Source: Saccharopolyspora shandongensis
GTDB taxonomy: Bacteria; Actinomycetota; Actinomycetes; Mycobacteriales; Pseudonocardiaceae
Direction: 5' to 3'
Assembly: GCF_900106995.1 (NCBI RefSeq)
Contig: NZ_FNOK01000068.1
Location: forward strand, 1 to 46,574
Length of the DNA stretch: 46,574 bases
Positions 26,298-34,155 of this stretch are shown here, piece by piece (the stretch's first letter is position 1; each line of letters starts with the position of its first letter). Below the pieces are notes generated by a model. It had not been told where the DNA came from. It saw only the letters and a program-made list of their open reading frames with translations, and made no database searches. Made by a program: the position numbers and the translations under genes.

Positions 26298-28250
26298 TTA
26301 TTCTGTTAGGGCTTGCGGTCGTTGTTGTGGGAGGGCTTGTGAGGCGACTCTCCGTGCGGCCAGCCAGCCGATAACCAGGGCGCTGGCGGAGGCGAGGTTG
26401 ACCGGGCTGATCGCGAGTCCCAGTGTGAGACGCCGCCAGAGCAGACCGCCGGTACGGCCGGTGAGCAGTAGGAGTCCGGCTACTGCGGCGCTTGCTTTGG
26501 CCAACCTCGTGGCGGAGATTTCGGTGTGACGGGCTTCGGGAAGAGCGGTCAACACCCGCCACGCGCCGGGCAATCCGTTGCTGGCGAGCAGGTCCGCGTC
26601 CCAGGCGATCAAGCCGTCGTCGCGCGCGATGGCGAGCGCGATGTCGCTGTTCACCAGCCCCTGGGCCACGTCCGACCGGGCCTTCGCGCCGGAGGTGTGC
26701 CCGGTCGGGCAGGCGATGGTGAGCACCACATGGTGGTCGTCCTGAAGGTGGTGCACCGTTTCGGCCAGGGAGTGGCTGGTGGCCTCATCGATCAGCGCCG
26801 CCAGTTCCGGACGGTCCGGGTCTCCCACCAGCACCACCCGCAGGTTCGCCTGGTGCGCAGCGCGCAGCACAGCGTCAGCGAGCGGATCGAGTTCCCAGCT
26901 GACCAACACCCGGCCCGTTGTCGTCCCGTCGATTGTCGCCGTGACCCAGTCCGTCTCCGCAAGATCGGGCAGGCGGGACAGCCGCATCCGCGCCTCTGCG
27001 GAGGAGCCCGACGATTCGACAGGCGACAGCACGGCACTCGCGGCCTGCCACAGCCGTTGCCGGCTCCATCCATCGGCGGTGGGCTGGACATCCCGCACGA
27101 CGCGACGTTTCCCACATAGGGCGCTCGGATGCAGCACCACGGTGTCGACCGTGGCGAGCAACCGCAGCCGCTCAGGGGTACGCACCAGCACACCCTCCTG
27201 GGCCAGACACCGGCCCAGCTCTGCTTGGAACGCGCTCGGCCCGAATCGGGCCGCCCTGGGCGAGCTCGCCGAAACCGCCTGGGCTGCCACGCTGATGTTG
27301 GGCGCCACCACCCAGCTGGCCGCAGCCGCGAGCAGTCCGGCGTTGACTATCGTTCTGCTGTAGATCTCCGATGCCGACTCTCGCGATGGCCGTTGCCGCC
27401 GTGGTGGTGCCGGAGCGCTGACCCGCGTTGGGGCACAAAGCTCATCGTGCACGGCGTGAAAGGCCGCCACTCGATTCGCCGCCTCGGCCAACTGATTCGC
27501 CCGCAACACCGTATCCAACAGCAGTGTCACGGGCTCCTGACCGAGGCCGTTCACCGCGGCATGCACGGTGGCTCTCACGATCTCCGAACCACGCCGCCCC
27601 GCTGCTCGACGCAGCGTTCTGCGCGCCACCGGATGCTCTCGCAGCAGCACGTTTGCGGCTTTGACCCAGCGGGGTAGCGGCGGTAGCAGCAGCATCCGAC
27701 CTACCACCGCGGCGGTCACTCCAACGGTGTTGAGCGCTACTGTCATGGCGGCGATCCGGACATCACCGAGATCGCCCGGGTGTGCCGGCCGGGCGCCGTC
27801 CTGCTCCCGCACGGTCAAGCCGCTTTGCTTCGCAGCTGCGGCAATGGTGTCAACGGCCCGGTCCGTGGCCGCGTCGTCGACGCCCTGAACTACCAGGCGT
27901 TGCAAGCCGGGGTTCCAATATGCCAAGCGCACATCCGAATGGCCGGCGAGTTGCTGGGCTATCGCCTCAGCTTCGCGCTTCGGTGCCTCCCCACCGTCCC
28001 TGCCGCGTGTGGCGAGGGGAACGTGCACCCACCCGTCCCGGTGCCAAACCGCTGGGTGTGTGCGTGGCACGATCGCGTCACGCACGACGTCTCTCGCTCG
28101 AGCTGGGGATGTCGCTGTGCCTGACGCGGTTTTCACGGCCCCTCTGGCCGCTTGAACCGCGGTTCCAAGTTGATCAGCTACTGCTAGCGAGGTGCCGATC
28201 ACGACACCGACACCGGTGACAGAAAGCCTTGCCACTGAACGAAGGATCAT
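26298..28250 (-). CDS. free-standing pseudo P-type ATPase (N-terminal half of a CtpI-like protein)
   Basis: 650 residues from ATG 28250, preceded by GGGGGTGA; 13 further codons upstream (to 28289) are open but lack a box. The order resembles the first half of the CtpI-like ATPase at 34156-38820: an HMA-like domain (AIAQQLAGHSDVRLAYWNPG ... TIAAAAKQSGLTV), hydrophobic helices, the block ARFGPSAFQAELGRCLAQEG, and a degenerate HAD region. Where active pumps have DKTGT this protein has VVLHPSALCGKRRVVRDV. There is no TGES, no PEGL helix and no GDGxND. The end LDPLADAVLRAAHQANLRVV ... LASNGLPGAWRVL is followed by two terminal helices. It cannot hydrolyse ATP by the P-type mechanism. A regulatory or scaffold role for a partner pump is inference. 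Confidence 0.7.
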   Translation of the reverse strand: MILRSVARLSVTGVGVVIGTSLAVADQLGTAVQAARGAVKTASGTATSPARARDVVRDAIVPRTHPAVWHRDGWVHVPLATRGRDGGEAPKREAEAIAQQLAGHSDVRLAYWNPGLQRLVVQGVDDAATDRAVDTIAAAAKQSGLTVREQDGARPAHPGDLGDVRIAAMTVALNTVGVTAAVVGRMLLLPPLPRWVKAANVLLREHPVARRTLRRAAGRRGSEIVRATVHAAVNGLGQEPVTLLLDTVLRANQLAEAANRVAAFHAVHDELCAPTRVSAPAPPRRQRPSRESASEIYSRTIVNAGLLAAAASWVVAPNISVAAQAVSASSPRAARFGPSAFQAELGRCLAQEGVLVRTPERLRLLATVDTVVLHPSALCGKRRVVRDVQPTADGWSRQRLWQAASAVLSPVESSGSSAEARMRLSRLPDLAETDWVTATIDGTTTGRVLVSWELDPLADAVLRAAHQANLRVVLVGDPDRPELAALIDEATSHSLAETVHHLQDDHHVVLTIACPTGHTSGAKARSDVAQGLVNSDIALAIARDDGLIAWDADLLASNGLPGAWRVLTALPEARHTEISATRLAKASAAVAGLLLLTGRTGGLLWRRLTLGLAISPVNLASASALVIGWLAARRVASQALPQQRPQALTE

Positions 28251-29308
28251 TGCTGTCACCCCCGGTCGGCCGGGCTCTGCGAAGGTCACCAGGAGTCAGG
28301 TACGACTCGACGCTGCCGCCGTGTTCGAAGGACGCCAGCTTGTCGACATGAGCGGCGAACTGCGCCCGGCGGGTTTTCCGCTCAGACTCGCCGCAGCTGC
28401 CGAGGCCCTCGGCGGCGGCCAGTAAGGGCAAATCCATACGTACCCCGGCGCGGGAGATGCCGCGCCGGTTATCCAGATCCCCCCTTTTTTTCGGTGGAAT
28501 GCTCCCCGAACGCCCGACAGCAATGTTGGCTCGCCCGTCGGCGAGATGTACGACCGCGCGTTGCAGCCCACCATGGCCTACGCCGCCAGCGCGGTTGGCG
28601 AAGTGAGCCGACCGTCAGGACATCTCGGCCCAGCAGGGCGCCGATGAACGTGCTCTTGCCCCGTTCGACCTCGCACCCTCCACCACCCCACCGGTAGTTA
28701 TCTCACACCGATATGACCGCGGCGAGTCGGGAACAGCGCGGTTCATCAGGGCTGGCCACGGCGCCCACGAAGCCAACTCCGCAGCACTTCGGCGGACACG
28801 GAGGCCAACGATGCACAGCGGAAGTCGTGTAGGGCTACCGCATGACGGCTGCGTCAGCATCGGGGATGTACGACGAGATGGCCCTGGCTACAGGACGACC
28901 GCGGGAGGCACCACGAACGATATCGTGCTCACCATCGTCACCGGCGCCCTGCCGCAGCGGCTGGCCACCCGGGTACACCCGGTCCACGAGCTCGACCGGC
29001 GCACCGGGCGCTGTCGGCTCCAGCCCAGCCGCTGACGCAGAATCGTTCCAGAAGGGGAGTGCCGAACCCGGGTCACTCGCTCGATCACGTCCGTTACCTC
29101 GGTGGGCTTCCCCGGCGTCACCGCGTCCACCCAATCGCCCACTTCCCGCCGCCGCGCGGCCAGGAGACCAGCTGGATCGATCCGGGGGGTGGAGGTTACA
29201 CAATTAATGTCACGGTTCAACAACAGGTCAGATACTGGTGTGGCCAGTGGGTGAAGGCTCGTCCGCAGCCATTCCCTTGGTGATTTGTCGTAAATAGCGT
29301 GCCGCGTT
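28251..29308. other. 1-kb stretch with hairpin and weak relics
   Basis: No intact gene is recognised. A 9-bp stem (CCGGCGCGG, 28445-28453, and its complement 28460-28468) is followed 17 bases later by a C6T7 tract. On the plus strand near 28890-28965 a short frame reads AGGTTNDIVLTIVTGALP, similar to the core of WS/DGAT-type acyltransferases, but only about 20 residues match. On the minus strand 29035-29190 reads DPAGLLAARRREVGDWVDAV, unassigned. The last 110 bases (TTACACAATTAATGTCAC around 29195) are AT-rich and should hold the promoter of the next gene. Confidence 0.35.
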
Positions 29309-32300
29309 GTGAACAGACTCTTACGCGCAGCGGCGAGCTTCGGTCTCGCATCGCTGTTGGCGGTCTTCGGACTGGGCGCAGCGCCAGCCGGCGCCCATGT
29401 TTCCCCACAGCATGGTGAACTCGTGGTCGCAAGCCACGGCGACACCACCAGCGGTCGGCTGATCGTGCACCGCGACGTCGTCTCGGCGCAGGACGCGGGC
29501 GGGTGGGCGCAGAGTCTGCTGGCCCAGCCCTGCGCGGTGACCGGATCGGGTGTGCCGGGCGACGATGGCGGCGTCCCCGAAGGTGTCGTCGTCGAGCTGG
29601 CCTGGAACTGCCCCGTCGAGCAGCTCAACTTGGCCCCGTTGTTGGAGAAGGGCGGGTTGTCGCAGGTCGTCGTGGAGTTCAACGGCGCGACCGCGAACGC
29701 CACGCCGCAGCTGCCCATCGTCGATGACACCGGAGCCCACGAACCACCGCAGTTCCCGGTGCTGCCCGTGCTGCTGGCCGTGCTGCTTGCTGCCGCGGTG
29801 CTGGCGGGTGTCGTCGGGATCCGCAGGTACGGGCCGCAGGTCCGGGAACTGGTGGCTCACACCCGCCGCCCAGTGCGCGTGGCGATCGCGGGGGTGCTGG
29901 CCACCGCGTCGCTGACGCCTGCGGTGGCTACGGCGGCTCCGGTGGCTACGGCGGCGACCGTGCCCGTTCAGGGCGCGATTTTCGCCGACACCAACGGAAA
30001 TGGTGCGCGGGATCCCGGTGAAGCTCCGCTGCCGGGTGTGTCGGTGACCGACGGTGCGGTGTGGGCCACGAGCGGACCCGACGGTTCCTACCGCATCGAC
30101 ATCGACCCGGCCCGGCGCGAAACCGACCTCGTCAGCGTCGTCTCTCCCAACGGCTACACCCCGGCGCTGCGCGCGGACTTCGTGCCGCAGTTCTTCCGCG
30201 AGGTCCCGGCCGGTGACGGCCCGCGGACCGGCGTCGACTTCGCACTCGTACCCGATGCGAACGCGGCCAACCCGACTGAGAAGTGGTTGATGGTCTCCGA
30301 CACGGAGGTCAGCAACGTCACCGACCAGCAGGCCACCACGGCGCTGCCCAAGTGGACCGGCCAGGTCAACGCGATGTCCGAGGTAGACGGCGCGACCATG
30401 ACGATCACCACCGGTGATCTCACCGTCACCGACTACGCCGCAGAGCCCCGCCGGCAGGGCGGCTACGACATGCTGCGCAAGGGCCTGACCGACGGCGCGC
30501 TGGGCCAGCCGTTCTACCCGGTCATCGGTAACCACGACGTCGGTGGCACCGCCACCTCGCAGGGCTACGGCGGGAGCCTGGAGTACTGGCGCCGCAACAT
30601 GGGGCCGGAGTGGTACAGCTTCGACCGCAACGGCCGCCACATCGTCGTGCTGGAGGACAACTACGACTCCAGTGGCCTGGCACCGCAGCTGGAGTGGCTG
30701 CGCGAGGACCTCAAGCGGCACGCCGTGGGTAAGCAGGTCTTCGTCTTCGCCCACCGGTCACTGTTCACCCGCTGGGGCCCAGGGGCCGGCATGCAGCCGA
30801 TCGTTGACGAGCTGGCTCGCTACGACGTCCGGATGTTCGCGGCCGGGCACAACCAGCAGGCCGAGTTCCGCCGGGGCGCCTTCGATCGTTCTGTCGAGGT
30901 CAACAACCAGGGCACCTATGGCATCGACGGCGCCCACCCGGACTACAAGATCCTCGATTTCAAACAGATCACCGACAGCCCGGCCACGAAGGCCAACGAG
31001 GACACCGGTTACGTCACCGGCACGCACCGGCAGTTCGATGTGAACGATGACACCGCGCTGGTCAGCCCTGCGCAGGGCAGCGTCCACCCGACTGGCCGTG
31101 ACATCCCCGTCGAGCTCTACGCCGAGGACAACGGCCGCACGCCGGCCACCGCGTCGCTGACCATCCGCGACGATCGCGGCAAGACCGTCCGCGAAGAACG
31201 CGACCTGCGCTTCGGCGCCAAGGTCGGTAAGCAGGGCATCGTGAACTGCTACACCGCACCCGGCGGCACGGCAGAACCGTGTCCGGAGGCCAGGATCTCG
31301 TGGACACGGGTGAGCGACCGCGTCGGCGAGCTCAAGCCCGGCACCTACACCGCCGAGATGACCGCAGTCGACACCACCGGCAAAGCCTGGCCAGCGGCGA
31401 AAACCACGTTCCAGGTCGTGCCGGAGAAGGACGTGAAGAAGGCCGAGACCGGCCAGTCCTGGATTCGTCAAGGCGGCGATGAACGCGGTCGGTCCGCCAG
31501 CGCCGACGACCCGGGCGCCCAGCTCGACCTGCGCTGGGCGGCCAACACCGGCGAGCAGTTCCACCTCAACGGTGCCGCCATCGTCGACGGCAAGGCGATC
31601 GTCGCATCGCAGGCCTTCGACTCGCCGTACAACATGGTGCTCGCCTACGACCTGAAGTCCGGGCGTGAGGCGTGGCGGACCTATGTGGACGGTGACGCCG
31701 AGTCGTTCCCGACCGTCCACGGCGGCCGGGTGTACCTGACGACCGGCGTGGGCCGGGTCTACGCGCTGGACGCCAACAACGGCAAGGTCGTCTGGGAAAC
31801 GATCGACGCCGAGCAACAGCACGGTGACACCGTCCGCCGCTACGGACGTGCGGGCGGCCCGGTCAGCGTGTTCGACCTGCCCGCCGAAAACCGCTCGGTC
31901 GCCGTCTACCAGGAATGGGACGGCGTCACCTGCCGAGACGCCGGGAACGGCCAACGCCTGCCGGGCGGGTTCTCCGCCCCGGGCGGCTGGGGTGAGTTCC
32001 ACAGCACCGCAATCCGCCAGCCCGGTTCGGACACCGCCTACCTGCACTCCGGGTCCAGCCAGTCGCTGATCGCGATGGACCTGCGCACCTGCACCCGCAC
32101 GGCGGAGGTGAACACCGAAGGCGATCTCTTCAGCTACTCCTCGCCGGCGTTCACCGACCCGCCCCAGGGTGATCCCCAGCTGGTGACGATGACGTCGTCC
32201 GGAGCGCGTGGGCACGACCCGAAGGCCGGCCTGGCCGCGACCTGGCACGCGAAGTCCGCCCCGCACTCCTGGTCCTGCGAGCCCGGCCCGCCGCCGGTGA

Positions 32301-32704
32301 CCAGCCCGGCGACGTGGGGCGACATCGCCTACGTCGCCAGCATCGACGGCGTCGTCCGCGCCTACGACACACGCGCGGCCGATCCCACCAAACCGTTGTG
32401 GGAAACGCCGGTCGGCTACCTGCCCGGGGAGGACCCGTCGCAGGACGCGTGGCATGTCGATGCCGGCTGCACCACCCCGCCCGCCGGTTCACCGGCCATG
32501 CACGCACTGGCCACCGAAACCGTGGTTTACGCGGGCACCTGGGACGGACGCCTGCTCGTCCTGGATCGCGGTACCGGCAAGCTGCTGGCCGAGCACAACC
32601 TCGGCGGTGGCGTTGCCTCGGCGCTGTCTGTCAGCGGTGACTGGGTGTACGCCCTGACCGACGACGGCACGATCCACGCCTTCGCAGCACGCCGCACCCC
32701 GTAA
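29309..32704 (+). CDS. exported calcineurin-like phosphoesterase / PQQ-type beta-propeller fusion
   Basis: 1131 residues. Residues 1-30 are a signal peptide (LLRAAASFGLASLLAVFGLG). A domain of about 110 residues starting AHVSPQHGELVV ends in a transmembrane helix (PVLLAVLLAAAVLAGVVGIR, near 155-172). A second signal-like stretch (VRVAIAGVLATASLTPAVAT) then precedes a SdrD-B-like module with an EF-like loop FADTNGNGARDPGE. Next is a metallophosphoesterase domain (about 330-580) with TGDLT and GNHD motifs but DTEV in place of DxH and GHNQ in place of GHxH. A Big-like linker follows, and then at least five PQQ/WD-like blades (VYALDANNGKVVWET, LLVLDRGTGKLLAEH, IHAFAA). The gene looks like a fusion of two once separate exported proteins. 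A hairpin and the NicO exporter follow, which suggests a link to metal handling. Confidence 0.8.
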   Translation: MNRLLRAAASFGLASLLAVFGLGAAPAGAHVSPQHGELVVASHGDTTSGRLIVHRDVVSAQDAGGWAQSLLAQPCAVTGSGVPGDDGGVPEGVVVELAWNCPVEQLNLAPLLEKGGLSQVVVEFNGATANATPQLPIVDDTGAHEPPQFPVLPVLLAVLLAAAVLAGVVGIRRYGPQVRELVAHTRRPVRVAIAGVLATASLTPAVATAAPVATAATVPVQGAIFADTNGNGARDPGEAPLPGVSVTDGAVWATSGPDGSYRIDIDPARRETDLVSVVSPNGYTPALRADFVPQFFREVPAGDGPRTGVDFALVPDANAANPTEKWLMVSDTEVSNVTDQQATTALPKWTGQVNAMSEVDGATMTITTGDLTVTDYAAEPRRQGGYDMLRKGLTDGALGQPFYPVIGNHDVGGTATSQGYGGSLEYWRRNMGPEWYSFDRNGRHIVVLEDNYDSSGLAPQLEWLREDLKRHAVGKQVFVFAHRSLFTRWGPGAGMQPIVDELARYDVRMFAAGHNQQAEFRRGAFDRSVEVNNQGTYGIDGAHPDYKILDFKQITDSPATKANEDTGYVTGTHRQFDVNDDTALVSPAQGSVHPTGRDIPVELYAEDNGRTPATASLTIRDDRGKTVREERDLRFGAKVGKQGIVNCYTAPGGTAEPCPEARISWTRVSDRVGELKPGTYTAEMTAVDTTGKAWPAAKTTFQVVPEKDVKKAETGQSWIRQGGDERGRSASADDPGAQLDLRWAANTGEQFHLNGAAIVDGKAIVASQAFDSPYNMVLAYDLKSGREAWRTYVDGDAESFPTVHGGRVYLTTGVGRVYALDANNGKVVWETIDAEQQHGDTVRRYGRAGGPVSVFDLPAENRSVAVYQEWDGVTCRDAGNGQRLPGGFSAPGGWGEFHSTAIRQPGSDTAYLHSGSSQSLIAMDLRTCTRTAEVNTEGDLFSYSSPAFTDPPQGDPQLVTMTSSGARGHDPKAGLAATWHAKSAPHSWSCEPGPPPVTSPATWGDIAYVASIDGVVRAYDTRAADPTKPLWETPVGYLPGEDPSQDAWHVDAGCTTPPAGSPAMHALATETVVYAGTWDGRLLVLDRGTGKLLAEHNLGGGVASALSVSGDWVYALTDDGTIHAFAARRTP

Positions 32705-32713
32705 CAACACCCC

Positions 32714-32750
32714 GGCCTCACGAGCCGCGCCCGCCGCGGCTCGTGAGGCC
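32714..32750 (+). terminator. 16-bp stem hairpin between the phosphoesterase and nicO genes
   Basis: GGCCTCACGAGCCGCG (32714-32729), loop CCCGC, then the perfect complement 32735-32750. It begins 10 bases beyond the stop codon. It should end or attenuate the upstream transcript, so the downstream exporter may have its own promoter in the remaining 40 bases or depend on read-through. Confidence 0.75.
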
Positions 32751-32791
32751 CTGTCCCGTTCTGACCGACTCTTCGCACCAGGAGTTCGACC

Positions 32792-34126
32792 GTGCAATCT
32801 CGCAACGCGCCGTGGAGGCCGCTTCGCGCAGCCGCCATCGGCCTGCTCGCCGTCGCAGCACTGCTGGGCTTCGCGAGCCAGGCCGCCGCACACCCGCTGG
32901 GCACACCGGCGGTGGCCAAAGTCGAAGCGCGCGATGCCGTCGTCGAGCTCAGCTGGTCGGCCGCTGCCGACGACCTCGTCGCGCTCGGCCGCAAGACCGG
33001 GGTCCTGCCGCCCTCGGACGTCTCGACCGATAACGCGGCCCAAGCCCAGCGGCTGTCCGGATCGACCACCGTGGCCGCCTACCTGAGTTCGCACATCGGC
33101 GTCAACCAGAACGGTGTTCCCTGCCGCGAGGACACAGTGGACACCGGCGGCATCGCGCAGCAGGGCGCCCGGCTGCGCTATGCGTGCCCGGAAACCGTTG
33201 GTGCGGTGGAGATCACCATCACCGCCTTGACGGACATCGACCCCGCGTATCGCACGATGTCGGTGACCGAAACGGGGAACGGCGGCCTGCACACCGCCAC
33301 CGAACCGAGCCGGATGCTCGTGCTCGCAGGTTCTTCAGCTACCGCGCCCACCGATCGAACTGAACAGCCGATCTGGACCACCGATCTAACCCAGTTGCTG
33401 GACAGTGGTGTCTTCCTGCCGTTGGCCCTGCTCATCGCGGCATTCGTGGGCGCCTTCCACGCCTTCGCCCCCGGGCACGGGAAAGCACTCGCGGCGGGCT
33501 ACCTCGTCGGCGGACGCGGCCGGACCCGGGACGCCCTGGTGCTGGCAGCCATCGTCGCCCTGATGCACACGGTGTCCGTGACAGTGCTCGGCATCGGGTG
33601 GTGGATCGCCGCCGAACACGTTCCGGACATTGCCGCCGTGACACGGTGGCTGCAGCTGATCGGCGCGCTCCTCGTCGTCGGAGTGGGCGTGGCGCTCCTG
33701 CGCCGCCACCTGCGCACCCGACACCACGGCCACGGCCACGGCCACGGGCACGGGCACGGGCATGGGCATGGCCACGGGCATCCGGCCGAATCGCTGCTGA
33801 CTTGGCGGGGCATCGTGCTGCTCGGCACATCAGGCGGACTGCTGCCCTCGCCTTCGGCTTTCCTCGTGCTCCTCAGCGGACTGCTTGCCGGTCGAGCCGG
33901 TGCCGCAATGCTCATGGTGGCTGCCTTCGGCATCGGAATGGCAGCAGCACTCGCCGCTGTCAGCCTGGCGGTGCTCCGCGGCCGCGACGCACTGCTCACG
34001 CGCGCATCGACGTCTCACCGCCTGCGAACGTGGAGCCGCCGCCTACCGCTGGCCGCCGCGACAACGGTGACGATCAGCGGCATGGCGGCATCCGTAGTCG
34101 CGGCGAGCGGCATCCTCATCCCCTGA
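32792..34126 (+). CDS. NicO-family nickel/cobalt exporter with His-Gly loop
   Basis: 444 residues from GTG 32792 with CAGGAG upstream. A signal peptide (LRAAAIGLLAVAALLGFASQ) leads to an extracytoplasmic domain of about 170 residues that contains two Cys in VPCREDTVDT and RYACPETVG. Six membrane helices then follow. The first helix pair carries the family signature HAFAPGHGKALAAGYLVGG and the third the counterpart LMHTVSVTVLGIG. Between helices lies a stretch of nine Gly-His pairs, a likely Ni/Co/Zn-binding cytoplasmic loop as in RcnA. The last helices include GGLLPSPSAFLVLLSGLLAG. It presumably exports Ni2+ or Co2+. It lies convergent to the large P-type ATPase, so two metal systems meet here. 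Confidence 0.88.
   Translation: MQSRNAPWRPLRAAAIGLLAVAALLGFASQAAAHPLGTPAVAKVEARDAVVELSWSAAADDLVALGRKTGVLPPSDVSTDNAAQAQRLSGSTTVAAYLSSHIGVNQNGVPCREDTVDTGGIAQQGARLRYACPETVGAVEITITALTDIDPAYRTMSVTETGNGGLHTATEPSRMLVLAGSSATAPTDRTEQPIWTTDLTQLLDSGVFLPLALLIAAFVGAFHAFAPGHGKALAAGYLVGGRGRTRDALVLAAIVALMHTVSVTVLGIGWWIAAEHVPDIAAVTRWLQLIGALLVVGVGVALLRRHLRTRHHGHGHGHGHGHGHGHGHGHPAESLLTWRGIVLLGTSGGLLPSPSAFLVLLSGLLAGRAGAAMLMVAAFGIGMAAALAAVSLAVLRGRDALLTRASTSHRLRTWSRRLPLAAATTVTISGMAASVVAASGILIP
33722..33781 (+). repeat. hexanucleotide tract coding for (Gly-His)9
   Basis: Nine units of GGx-CAy, mostly GGCCAC and GGGCAC, preceded by two CAC codons. The synonymous variation between units (C/G third base of Gly, C/T of His) argues that the His-Gly protein sequence is selected rather than a fresh slippage product. 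Its length could still vary between strains. Confidence 0.8.
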
Positions 34127-34155
34127 GGTCAGCTCCCGCATCGCGATCACAGCTG

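Noticed and set aside
28445..28491. Hairpin followed by a C6T7 tract as an intrinsic terminator.
   Set aside because: The tract begins 17 bases beyond the stem, too far for a standard terminator; noted in the stretch description only.
28890..28965. WS/DGAT acyltransferase relic (AGGTTNDIVLTIVTGALP).
   Set aside because: Only about 20 residues resemble the family and the flanks do not continue it, so it was not listed as a pseudogene.
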